Positions 1 to 7,772 of a stretch of 64,000 nucleotides of DNA are shown in pieces. Under the pieces are notes generated by a model, which saw only the letters and a program-made list of their open reading frames with translations, did no database searches and had not been told where the DNA came from. Origin of the DNA: Pseudomonas sp. LD120 (GTDB lineage: Bacteria > Pseudomonadota > Gammaproteobacteria > Pseudomonadales > Pseudomonadaceae); assembly GCF_009861525.1 (NCBI RefSeq), contig NZ_WVHL01000003.1, forward strand, positions 62,001 to 126,000. The letters run 5' to 3'. The translations under genes were made by a program, and so were the position numbers. Numbering within the stretch: the first letter of the stretch is position 1; each line of letters starts with the position of its first letter.

Positions 1-133
1 CAGGGCTGGGGCGGGCTTAGTCAGTGGCATCTGCAGCGGGGTCTCTAGCGGTAGCAAAGGGGGCGCAATGGTAGCGCAGCCGATGTCGAAGAAACGTCGG
101 CTGCGGGGGCGGCAGCAAGGCTTTTGTATCCGA
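1..133. other. Non-coding stretch with one hairpin
   Basis: I see no gene here. A 9-bp inverted repeat (75-83 against 97-105, arms CGCAGCCGA/TCGGCTGCG) lies just downstream of the stop of the leftward LysE-type gene and could act as its terminator, although no clear T-run follows in that direction. The gene to the left lies outside the window. Confidence 0.4.
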
Positions 134-740
134 TTATTTATGGGCGCTGGCCAGCATCACACCGAATCCGAGAAAGGTTATCCCCGACAGTTTGCCGACG
201 ATCCTGGCCCCCCTGCCACTGGACAGCCAGCCCCGGGCGCCGTTGGCCATCAGCGCGTAACCGCTGTGCAGCGCAATCACCAACAGGCTGTAGGACGCCA
301 CCAGCACAAAGAACTGGCTGTAGTCATCGCCTTGCGGCTGGATGAACTGCGGGAACACCGAGAAAGAAAAAACCGGCCTTGGGGTTGAGCAACTGGATCG
401 ACAGGGCCTCGACAAAGCGCCGTCCGGGGCGGCTTTTAGTGTCCTTGAGTGGCGGAATGAAACTCTGCGTGCGCCACATCTTTACCCCCAGATACAGCAA
501 GTACAGGGCGCCGATGTACTTGAGCAGGGTAAAGGCGGTGGTTGAGGCCGCCAGGACCAGACCCAGGCTGCTGGCGGAAATCCCCGCCACCACAAAGGCG
601 CCCAGGGCGATACCGAAAATACCCGGCAGTGCCCCGCTCCAGCCGTGGCGCAGGGCGTTGGACAGGGTCAGCACCACCCCGGGGCCGGGGCTGAGAATGG
701 TCAAGGTGGCCAGCAGTAAAAACAGTCCATAACTTGCCAT
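134..740 (-). pseudogene. LysE/RhtB-family amino-acid exporter, frameshifted
   Basis: The first part (740 down to about 365) encodes the family's N-terminus with the SPGPG motif, hydrophobic helices and the NPKAG motif. The conserved continuation, with SVFPQF followed by two more hydrophobic helices to the stop at 134, sits in another frame. The break falls at a TCTC tract near 360-370; restoring two bases (TCTCTC) would give FFLSVFPQF and one protein of about 200 residues. The start ATG at 740 has GGAGT upstream. The family exports small amino acids or homoserine lactones across the inner membrane. A sequencing error cannot be excluded. A LysR gene lies upstream on the same strand, 125 bp away. 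Confidence 0.75.
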
Positions 741-865
741 GCAACACTCCAGAAATGAGCCATTGAAGGGGCGCAGCCTGCTCCGCGGTTGGCGGCCTGA
801 CAAACGCTTTAATTGCACGGCTGATGTGCCTAAATCAGATCCATGCACAGGCTCTACAAAGTCTG

Positions 866-1795
866 TCAGGCGCCGCTGGCCCGAGCGGGCACCTGGGTCC
901 GATTAGTCATCGCGTCCTGCTGAATCTGCGCCAGCATCCACTCGATAAACACCTGGGCTTCGGGGGCGGCATCGGCGGCGAGCGCGTAGTAATAGCGGGT
1001 CAGTGGCTGGTGCAGTTCCGGCAACGGGCAGACCAGCCGGCCGCTGTTCAGATCCTTGGCCAGCAACGAGGCCGGGCACAGCGCCAGCCCCAGGCCGTCG
1101 ACACAGGCCTGGAGCACGAAGTGCAGATGGTCGAAATGCAAGGTCGGTGGCTGGCGCAGTGGCTTCAGACTGCAGTGTTCCAGCCATTTTTGCCAGTCGT
1201 TGGCGCGGGTACGACTGACCAGCAGGGTATGGCGTCCCAGATCCTTGGGGCTGTTCAGCGCTGCGCTTTGCAACAGCGAGGGCGCGGCCACCACCAGGAT
1301 TTCATCCTCCAGCAAGCGCTGAGGCTGCAGCGATGGCGCCCAGCCCGAACGCCCGCGACGAATCACCAGATCGAAGGTTTCCTTGGCCGGGTCGGGGAGT
1401 AGGGTGCTGGTCACCACTTCCGGCTGGATCTGCGGGTACAGCGCCATGAACTGCGGCAAGCGCGGAATCAGCCAGCGCACCGCGAAGGACGGCCGCACAT
1501 TGACCGTCACCTTGCGCAAGGCCGCGCCGCGGCGCAGTGAAACCGCGGCCGCGGCGATCTGGGTCAGGGCCACGCTGACCTGTTCATAGAAGGCTTGCCC
1601 GGCCGGGGTCAGCACCGACTGGCGAATGCGCCGCTCGAACAGCAACACGCCCAGGTGCTCTTCCAGCCGTTTGATATGGCGGCTTACCGCGCTGTGGCTC
1701 ACGTGCAGTTCTTCAGCAGCGCGGCTGAAACTCTCGTGGCGAGCGGCGGCGGCAAAGGCGCGGACGGCGTTCAAGGGGGGAAGGTCAGTGATCAT
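866..1795 (-). CDS. LysR-family transcriptional regulator (GcvA-like)
   Basis: Length of 309 residues fits the family. The N-terminal winged HTH covers about residues 5-65 (LNAVRAFAAAARHESFSRAAEELHVS, then SAVSRHIKRLEEHLG), followed by an effector-binding domain from about 90 to 295. The ATG at 1795 opens with the usual LPPLNAVRAF start of GcvA-type regulators. It is transcribed toward the frameshifted LysE-type exporter, so it may have regulated that gene. The regulated pathway and ligand cannot be told from sequence. The last residues after about 290 are low-complexity and probably unstructured. Confidence 0.9.
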   Translation of the reverse strand: MITDLPPLNAVRAFAAAARHESFSRAAEELHVSHSAVSRHIKRLEEHLGVLLFERRIRQSVLTPAGQAFYEQVSVALTQIAAAAVSLRRGAALRKVTVNVRPSFAVRWLIPRLPQFMALYPQIQPEVVTSTLLPDPAKETFDLVIRRGRSGWAPSLQPQRLLEDEILVVAAPSLLQSAALNSPKDLGRHTLLVSRTRANDWQKWLEHCSLKPLRQPPTLHFDHLHFVLQACVDGLGLALCPASLLAKDLNSGRLVCPLPELHQPLTRYYYALAADAAPEAQVFIEWMLAQIQQDAMTNRTQVPARASGA

Positions 1796-1854
1796 GTGTC
1801 TAATTTAGTCACCTATACGGCGTAATAAAAGCGTTTGTCAGTGCCACATCGTTA

Positions 1855-1884
1855 ACGTCCATCGCGAGCAAGCTCGCTCCAACA
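1855..1884. repeat. Single REP element
   Basis: The 24 bases at 1855-1878 (core TCGCGAGCAAGCTCGCTCC) are identical to those at 2736-2759, where they form one arm of a complete REPIN. Here only one arm is present. The remainder of 1796-2142, between the LysR gene and the structured leader, shows no gene that I can support. Confidence 0.8.
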
Positions 1885-2142
1885 TGAGTCACTGACATTC
1901 AGCATGGTCGGAGATAGTGAGGGCCAGAGCCTTGGCAAAGGCACCAGGCAGTTCCCCAATAGAATCCACGAAACATCTCGCGCCAAAGCCTGGATTGAAC
2001 ACTTCGGGTATCTCGCTAGGCTTGGACTGTCGCTGCCAATTCAGCGACCGGGCCTGGAAATCCGAGGAAACAATAGGCGCACAGGCGCCACCATGCATTA
2101 GACTGCTGGCGTTTTTTTGCACACGCATTTCTTGTCATGGCG

Positions 2143-2243
2143 GCTGTGCGCGGGAGGTCTTCGGGCCTGCCGGGTTTCCTATTGTCCCGGTTTCCAGCCT
2201 GCGCACAGCTGCCACCCTTTCGCCTGGAAACGAACGTGGCAGC
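2143..2243 (+). ncRNA. Candidate structured leader RNA
   Basis: Three nested or adjacent helices can be drawn by hand. P1 pairs GCTGTGCGC (2143-2151) with GCGCACAGC (2201-2209) and extends inward by GGG/CCT. Inside it are a 5-bp helix closed by a TTCG tetraloop (155-168) and a second helix CCGGG/CCCGG (170-174 with 186-190). A further hairpin pairs TGCCAC (2210-2215) with GTGGCA (2236-2241) and continues as TTCG/CGAA. A Shine-Dalgarno AGGAG follows at 2253-2257, so the structure would lie in the 5' leader of the two overlapping small ORFs downstream. I do not recognise it as a named riboswitch; the function is unknown. Confidence 0.5.
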
Positions 2244-2265
2244 ACTTCAAATAGGAGTGAGTTCC

Positions 2266-2337
2266 ATGGACGTTTCGACTCAGTATCTTCACCCCACCAC
2301 AGCTCGTACCCAGGCCCACGCCGGAGGTGCGCAATGA
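2266..2337 (+). CDS. Possible 23-codon leader ORF
   Basis: An ATG at 2266 with a strong AGGAG nine bases upstream opens a 23-codon frame that ends in TGA at 2335-2337, overlapping the ATG of the next gene (ATGA). The peptide has no recognised domain and no signal sequence. The overlap and the good ribosome-binding site suggest translational coupling to the DUF3077-type gene rather than an independent protein. Expression is an inference. Confidence 0.4.
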   Translation: MDVSTQYLHPTTARTQAHAGGAQ

Positions 2338-2612
2338 CCATCAAGACCCTCGGCCATGTCACTTTCGCCGCCAGTGGCGAAGCCCAGCATCCGCTGTTCC
2401 GGGTCAATCCAGGCGTACCGCTGCGTGAAGCCCTGGAGCAGGTGTCGCAATTGCTGTTTCACGCCAAGCATCTGGCTCGGGACGCGGCGCTGGAGCGGGA
2501 TGACCGCTATGCCTGGGCCGCTCATTACTTCAGCGAGATGGGCAAGGCGATTGTCGATGATTTGTGCCGGGGGAGCTGGCCGGCGGCCGGGGAAGGGCAG
2601 CGCGCCGGTTGA
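2334..2612 (+). CDS. DUF3077-type small protein
   Basis: The product is 92 residues. The segment HPLFRVNPGVPLREALEQVSQL, then LLFHAKHLARDAA, and a C-terminal helix ending in MGKAIVDDL match the pattern of the DUF3077 family common in Pseudomonas, whose role is unknown. The ATG at 2334 has GGAGG six bases upstream, which fixes the start. It overlaps the 23-codon ORF before it by four bases and lies behind the structured leader at 2143-2243. It is predicted to be cytosolic, with no signal peptide or membrane segment. Confidence 0.7.
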   Translation: MTIKTLGHVTFAASGEAQHPLFRVNPGVPLREALEQVSQLLFHAKHLARDAALERDDRYAWAAHYFSEMGKAIVDDLCRGSWPAAGEGQRAG

Positions 2613-2676
2613 GGTGAAGCTCTAAAGGTCTGTGCAGGAGGGGAGCCCGGAGGTGAGTTGCTCCCCGCCTGTGATT

Positions 2677-2766
2677 CTGTAGGCGCGAGCTGGCTTGCGA
2701 TAAACCTGAGAACGCCGCGTTTCCCGTCATCGTTGACGTCCATCGCGAGCAAGCTCGCTGCTACAG
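2677..2766. repeat. REPIN (paired inverted REP elements)
   Basis: Two inverted REP copies, CTGTAGGCGCGAGCTGGC at the left and GCGAGCAAGCTCGCTGCTACAG at the right, flank a spacer that begins AACCTGAGAACGCCGCG, the layout of the common P. fluorescens REPIN. The left copy carries changes relative to the right. It lies between the DUF3077-type gene and a convergent hypothetical gene, ending 4 bp from that gene's stop. Confidence 0.85.
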
Positions 2767-2769
2767 GCC

Positions 2770-3093
2770 TCAAGCCGATGCCTGGCGTTCTTCGCCGCGT
2801 TCAATGCTCTGCGGCTGCCCCTGTTCAATCACCCAGCGCAACAGTTCGGTCACCGACACCCGGTGCTTGCGCTCCACCCATTCCATGCCTTCGGGGCTGT
2901 AGTGCTCGCTGTAGCGGGTCAGCACCAGGTAATGCTGGTCGTCGGACAGGCGCAGGCTGACTTCGCGGCAATGCAGGCTGGCGTCGGCGAGTTTGGTCAC
3001 CCGTTGCAGCAGCATCAGGGCCTGTTGATCGGAGGTGGATATGGGTAGCTCGTTGGCGACGAGGGGGGCCGGGGCGGGGTTGATCAGGCGCAT
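2770..3093 (-). CDS. Conserved hypothetical protein
   Basis: The ATG at 3093 has GGAGAA upstream and gives 107 residues; the open frame extends further upstream but without a better ribosome site. The middle (about 45-95) alternates beta-like segments (LRLSDDQHYLVLTRYSEH) with a helix (VSVTELLRWVIEQG). There is no signal peptide or membrane segment and I do not recognise a domain. It is divergent from the two-component system at 3261-5308 with 167 bp between them, so a shared promoter region is possible. Confidence 0.7.
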   Translation of the reverse strand: MRLINPAPAPLVANELPISTSDQQALMLLQRVTKLADASLHCREVSLRLSDDQHYLVLTRYSEHYSPEGMEWVERKHRVSVTELLRWVIEQGQPQSIERGEERQASA

Positions 3094-3260
3094 GGTCAGG
3101 GTTCTCCAGCAAGGGGAAGCCGATGCTGGCAGGCAAACCTTGCGCAAAGATGTCTGCTTTATTGCGTTGCTGAAGGTTTATTACGGCGTTGAAATATATG
3201 ACGCCGGGCGGCGAATGGTTTTAGATAACCGCTTATTCCGACTTGAAGTGATGTCCGCTG

Positions 3261-3971
3261 GTGAGCCGTCTCTTGATCGTGGACGACGACATTGAAGTCC
3301 TCGCGCTGCTGAAGAAATTCTTTGTCCAACAGGGTTATCAGGTGGCGGTGGCCACTGATGGCGCGTCGCTGTGGGCGGCGCTGGAGCGGGAGGTGCCGGA
3401 CCTGATCATCCTCGATCTGATGCTCCCCGGCGACAACGGCCTGACCCTGTGCCAGCGCTTGCGCCAGCAGCACGCCACGCCGGTGATCATGCTCACCGCC
3501 ATGGGCGAGTTGAGCGACCGGGTGGTGGGCCTGGAGATGGGGGCCGACGATTACCTGAGCAAGCCTTTCGATGCCCGTGAGCTGCTGGCCCGGGTGCGGG
3601 CGGTGCTGCGCCGCGCTGGGGAGAGCCGGCCGGTGAGCGGCGAGGTGCCGCGGCCGTTGATCAAGTTCGCCGACTGGCAACTGGACCTGACTCGCCGTGA
3701 GCTGCGCTCGCCGGACCAGGTGATGATTCCGTTGTCGGCGGGGGAATTCGACCTGCTGCTGGTGTTTGTCGAGCACCCGCAGCGCATCCTCACCCGCGAG
3801 CAGTTGCTGGACCTGGCCCGGGGCCAGGCCCATGACGCTTTTGATCGCAGCATCGATGTCCAGGTCAGCCGCTTGCGGCGCAAGCTGGAGTTCGACACCA
3901 AGCGCCCGGCGATGATTCGCACCGTGCGCAATGGCGGTTATCTGTTCACCCCCAGCGTGACCCGCCAGTGA
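3261..3971 (+). CDS. OmpR-family response regulator
   Basis: The 236-residue product has a receiver domain with the acidic pair at residues 8-10, phospho-acceptor Asp52 in LDLMLPG and Lys100 in SKPF, followed by a winged-helix DNA-binding domain (about 135-232, ending RTVRNGGYLF). The start is GTG at 3261, since no in-frame ATG precedes the MSRLLIVDDD opening; its ribosome site is weak. It overlaps the histidine kinase downstream by four bases (GTGA), so the two are translated as a unit. Its inducing signal and target genes are not evident. Confidence 0.95.
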   Translation: MSRLLIVDDDIEVLALLKKFFVQQGYQVAVATDGASLWAALEREVPDLIILDLMLPGDNGLTLCQRLRQQHATPVIMLTAMGELSDRVVGLEMGADDYLSKPFDARELLARVRAVLRRAGESRPVSGEVPRPLIKFADWQLDLTRRELRSPDQVMIPLSAGEFDLLLVFVEHPQRILTREQLLDLARGQAHDAFDRSIDVQVSRLRRKLEFDTKRPAMIRTVRNGGYLFTPSVTRQ

Positions 3972-5308
3972 AGCTGATCAAGCCCCTGTGGCGCTATCGC
4001 CTGCGCGATACCGTGGCGCGCTGGATCGCCCTGACCATCATCATGGCCATGCTCACCGCCCTGGCGTTCAACGCTTTGTTCGTGCAACTGGCCGGAGTCT
4101 GGGCCTATCCGCCCCTGGCGGAAACCGGGTTGCTGGAAAAGTCCGCGGCCATCGTGCGCATGATCGAAGCCTCGGAACCGGGCCAGCGCCGGCAACTGGC
4201 GGCGGCGGTCAGCAGTGATCACTTGAGCATTGCCTGGCAGGCAACGCGGCAGGGCCTGGATCTGCCGCTGCTGGAAGACTCCGAATACCGCGATGGCTCC
4301 GAGGCGTTTCGCGCCTTGCTCGGCCCACCGCAGCGGCACATCGAGGCCTATCAGCCCAGCGACTGGAGAGGCGATAAAGGCCGCTACGCGTTGCTGGTGC
4401 AGTTGACCGATCAAAGCTGGCTGATGTTTTCTTCGACGTCGCGCCGTTGGGGGCTGGAGGAGGGCACGCGCAACCTGATCGTGATCGCCCTGGTGCTGAT
4501 CTCCACCGGCCTGGTGGCCTTGATCGCTACTCGCCGGTTGGCCAAGCCGCTGCAGCAGTTCGCCCAGGGCGCACGGCGCTTTGCCGTGGACTTTCGCGCG
4601 CCGCCCATCGAGCCGGTGGGGCCCCACGAAATCCGCCAGGCGACCCTCGCGTTCAACGCCATGCAGGCGCAGTTGCAGCACTTCATCAAGGACCGCACGC
4701 AGATGCTCGCGGCCATTTCCCATGACTTGCGCACACCGCTGACCCGCATGCGCCTGCGCGGCGAGTTCATCGAAGATGCCGATCAACAGCAGCGCCTGTT
4801 TCGCGATGTGGACGAAATGCAGGCCATGATCAATTCGGCCCTGGAGTTCTTTCGCGACGATGCCAGGCTGGAGCAGGCGACCCATTTTGATCTGGCGGAG
4901 TTGCTGCAGACCCTGGTGGACGACTATCGCGACCAGTCCATGGAGATTCTGTTCAGCGGCCCGCCACGCCTGGTGTATTGCGGCCGGCCCCTGGGGCTCA
5001 AGCGGGTGATGACCAACCTGCTGGATAACGCGATCAAGTACGGGGGCGAGCCGGCCATCGTGCTGGAGCAGGGCGCCGATCAATTGCGGGTGCGGGTGCT
5101 GGACCGTGGCCCGGGAATTGCGCCCGAGGCGCTGGAGCAGGTATTTGCGCCGTTCTACCGGCTGGAGAGTTCGCGCAACAAGAGCACCGGTGGCGTGGGC
5201 CTGGGGCTGTCGGCGGCGCGGGCCATCGTTCGCGAGCATGGCGGTGAGTTGCGCCTGTTCAACCGTGACGGTGGTGGCTTGGAAGCACGGGTGGAATTGC
5301 CGCTGTAA
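3968..5308 (+). CDS. Sensor histidine kinase (EnvZ/RstB-like)
   Basis: The product has 446 residues. Transmembrane helices at about 19-42 and 170-187 flank a periplasmic sensor of roughly 125 residues with no recognised domain. A HAMP linker follows (about 188-240), then the H-box AISHDLRTPLTRMR with His252, N-box NLLDNAIKYG, and the G-boxes DRGPGI and GGVGLGL. It starts with GTG inside the response regulator stop. It would phosphorylate the regulator at 3261. Only 98 bp separate its stop from a leftward gene, with a REP-like hairpin between them. Confidence 0.95.
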   Translation: MKLIKPLWRYRLRDTVARWIALTIIMAMLTALAFNALFVQLAGVWAYPPLAETGLLEKSAAIVRMIEASEPGQRRQLAAAVSSDHLSIAWQATRQGLDLPLLEDSEYRDGSEAFRALLGPPQRHIEAYQPSDWRGDKGRYALLVQLTDQSWLMFSSTSRRWGLEEGTRNLIVIALVLISTGLVALIATRRLAKPLQQFAQGARRFAVDFRAPPIEPVGPHEIRQATLAFNAMQAQLQHFIKDRTQMLAAISHDLRTPLTRMRLRGEFIEDADQQQRLFRDVDEMQAMINSALEFFRDDARLEQATHFDLAELLQTLVDDYRDQSMEILFSGPPRLVYCGRPLGLKRVMTNLLDNAIKYGGEPAIVLEQGADQLRVRVLDRGPGIAPEALEQVFAPFYRLESSRNKSTGGVGLGLSAARAIVREHGGELRLFNRDGGGLEARVELPL

Positions 5309-5310
5309 CT

Positions 5311-5358
5311 GCTGCCGCAGGCTGCGACAAGACCCGAAGGGCCTTGCGAAGCCCTTCG
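5311..5358. repeat. REP-like element with hairpin
   Basis: GCTGCCGCAGGCTGCGACAAG at 5311-5331, followed by a CCCGAAGGGCC core, matches a related copy at 62175-62222. A perfect hairpin CGAAGGGC/GCCCTTCG (5335-5342 with 5351-5358) sits between the convergent kinase and hypothetical gene and may terminate transcription from both sides. Confidence 0.65.
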
Positions 5359-5406
5359 AGTGCCCAGGCCGGCCGATCCCGGCCTGGGCTCACAATCCGT
5401 TGTGGT

Positions 5407-6144
5407 TCAGGACCAGTCGAAGCAGAACAGCACCAGACCTTCCACCGGCTCGTAGAACATCACGATCAGGTCGGCGCCGCTGATGCCGTAGTGGTAGGCC
5501 GGAACCCCGAGCACGTGTTGAAAACGCCGCCCCGCAGGGCTCAAGGGCCAGACGTCGATGTCGCCGCTGTCATCGGTGGCCTCGACGATGTCCATGGGGA
5601 ACTCTACGGTTTCCACCCAGTTGCCGTAACCCTCGGCGATACCGCCGATCTCATCGATAAAGGTCAGGCGTTGCTCGTCATCTTCCGGCCAGGTCAGGTA
5701 GCCCAATTGCTGGTAGCGCTGGCGCGCGGTCTGGTAGGCGGCGTGTTGCTCGGCGTAATGGCGTTGCAGCTCGCTGCGTAAGTTACGCTGTGGTTCGGGC
5801 AACTGGGCGTTGTCCGGGTGCAGAAAGAAGTAGCGCGGATCGCCGCATAGGCGGTAGCGACCGTGCTCGATCTTGAAGCCGATCCAGTTGGTTTTCAGCA
5901 GCTCGCTGCCAAAGTCGCAGTGTTCCGTCAACTCGCCCACCAACCCCTCGTGAGGTTCGATGGGGCTTAACAGGTGCAGGCGTCCGGCCCACTCAGGGTT
6001 GATCAGGCTGGCGTCTATGGACAGCAGCGGCAGCAGGTGCTCGGCCAGCTCTTGCTGGTCGGCGACGAACACATCTTTGGCGTTGGGAAAGGCGATGGCG
6101 CCGGGAGGCAGTTGGGTGTAGTGCGCGGTGGCGACGGTGGGCAT
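5407..6144 (-). CDS. Conserved hypothetical protein
   Basis: The likely ATG at 6144 gives 245 residues beginning MPTVATAHYTQLPPGAIAF. The protein is soluble, rich in aromatic and acidic residues, with two long helical stretches around residues 110-140 and no membrane segment or signal peptide. It may be a SUKH- or YwqG-like intracellular protein, but no diagnostic motif could be confirmed. The gene is convergent with the two-component system and lies in the same direction as ppk2, 264 bp downstream of it, with no gene in that gap. Confidence 0.7.
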   Translation of the reverse strand: MPTVATAHYTQLPPGAIAFPNAKDVFVADQQELAEHLLPLLSIDASLINPEWAGRLHLLSPIEPHEGLVGELTEHCDFGSELLKTNWIGFKIEHGRYRLCGDPRYFFLHPDNAQLPEPQRNLRSELQRHYAEQHAAYQTARQRYQQLGYLTWPEDDEQRLTFIDEIGGIAEGYGNWVETVEFPMDIVEATDDSGDIDVWPLSPAGRRFQHVLGVPAYHYGISGADLIVMFYEPVEGLVLFCFDWS

Positions 6145-6408
6145 TGATCGAGTCCTTGATGATTGGGCATGTATAGCGCGCAAGCGCGGTCGCGATTTTG
6201 CGGGGTTGCTGACGAATGAACAATCCGTTGGCGGCGCGCAAGGACGGCGTTGCTCTGCAAGGTTCGGTCATGGGGGCGTGGTGTGTAGGCGGTTTCAGTG
6301 GAGGCGGGGTGATCAAACCGTTTGAAAGAGGGCAGGTGGCCAGAAGTTGCGGTGGCAAACGGGACGTGAACCTCAAGGTCGGCGCCCCGTAGCGTGTTGC
6401 AATGTTAC

Positions 6409-7500
6409 TCAGGCCGACAGGGCCAGTTTTGTAGCGTCGGCATCTGCCGTCGCCTGGGCTTGGGTGTGCTCGTCTTCTTCCAGCCCCCGGGAGGCACGGC
6501 CGACCAGCAGTGGGTCCGGGGCGTGGGCGACTTTCAGGTTTTTGTCCGGGTAGTCCAATTCGTGGAGGAAGTGGCGGATGCAGTTGATCCGCGCGCGCTT
6601 CTTGTCGTCGGACTTGATTACCGTCCACGGTGCATCGGCGGTGTCGGTGTGGAAGAACATCGCCTGCTTGGCGGCGGTGTATTCGTCCCACTTGTCCAGG
6701 GACTTGATGTCGATGGGCGAGAGCTTCCAGTGTTTGAGCGGATCGTCCCGGCGCGAGATAAACCGTCGCAGTTGTTCTTCACGGTTCACCGAGAACCAGA
6801 ACTTGAACATCAGGATGCCGCTGTTGCACAGCATGCGTTCCAGCTCCGGGGTCTGGCGCATGAACTCCAGGTATTGCAGGGGCGAGCAGAACTCCATCAC
6901 GCGCTCGACTCCGGCGCGGTTGTACCAGGAGCGGTCGAAGAAGACCATTTCCCCGGCGGTGGGCAAATGCTGGATGTAGCGCTGGAAGTACCACTGGCCC
7001 TTTTCCTGTTCCGAGGGCTTTTCCAGGGCCACGATCCGCGCACCACGGGGGTTGAGGTGTTCCATGAAGCGCTTGATGGTGCCGCCTTTACCGGCCGCGT
7101 CACGGCCTTCGAACAGCACCACGATGCGCTGCCCGGTTTCCTTGACCCAGCTTTGCACCTTGAGCAGCTCGATCTGCAGCTCGTTCTTGGCCTTTTCGTA
7201 CTCGGCGCGGCGCATGCGGTTGCGATACGGGTAGTTGCCCGGCAGCGCGGCCGACATGCTGTCTTCATTGGAGCCGCGAGGCGCCATGGCCACTTGCAGG
7301 GCCATGGGTTTCTGGCTGATGGCGCCGATTTCGGCCTCGACGGTTTTCACCGGCGCCGCTTTGCTGGCGGTGCGTGGGCGGCGGGTGCGCGGTGTGGCGG
7401 CTTTGCGCGGGGCGACCTTGGTGCTGGCCGGGCTGGTACTGGCTGAGGCGTGTTTCACTTGGGCGGGAGGCAGGGGGTGGGCGGTGGATTCTTCACTCAT
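6409..7500 (-). CDS. ppk2: Polyphosphate kinase 2
   Basis: The 363-residue protein has a PPK2 core from about residue 85 to 335. It shows the Walker A motif EGRDAAGKGGT (131-141), Walker B FFDRSWYNRAGVERVM (from 187), and the lid motif RRDDPLKHWKLS. The family transfers phosphate between polyphosphate and nucleoside diphosphates or monophosphates, and the single-domain layout fits class I (GDP/ADP users). The first 80 residues are Ala/Thr/Lys/Arg-rich and probably disordered, which is longer than in many homologues. The ATG at 7500 precedes that extension. Confidence 0.93.
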   Translation of the reverse strand: MSEESTAHPLPPAQVKHASASTSPASTKVAPRKAATPRTRRPRTASKAAPVKTVEAEIGAISQKPMALQVAMAPRGSNEDSMSAALPGNYPYRNRMRRAEYEKAKNELQIELLKVQSWVKETGQRIVVLFEGRDAAGKGGTIKRFMEHLNPRGARIVALEKPSEQEKGQWYFQRYIQHLPTAGEMVFFDRSWYNRAGVERVMEFCSPLQYLEFMRQTPELERMLCNSGILMFKFWFSVNREEQLRRFISRRDDPLKHWKLSPIDIKSLDKWDEYTAAKQAMFFHTDTADAPWTVIKSDDKKRARINCIRHFLHELDYPDKNLKVAHAPDPLLVGRASRGLEEDEHTQAQATADADATKLALSA

Positions 7501-7772
7501 GAGAGGGGCCTGTGGTTGCGTTCAATGTCCTTCGGTCATTTTTAGGGTTGGGGGGCGAGGGGCCGTTGATCTCGATCAAATTTGTAATAAGGAAAATTCG
7601 CTATTGAGTTGAGATTTTTTCATGCACTCACTTCAGGGTTATCTGGCTTGGGAGGTGCGGCGCGGGAGCTGGATGATCGCAGCGCCTGGAGTGTCGTCAG
7701 GCTGGTCGAAGGCGTTTTTTAAACAATAGAACGCGGGCAGGTGACTGTCTGAGCGCCGGCCTGTGTTCGACT

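Noticed and set aside
3938..5239. A 433-codon open frame antisense to the histidine kinase
   Set aside because: Overlaps a kinase with all motifs; His/Gln/Arg-rich composition typical of a shadow frame.
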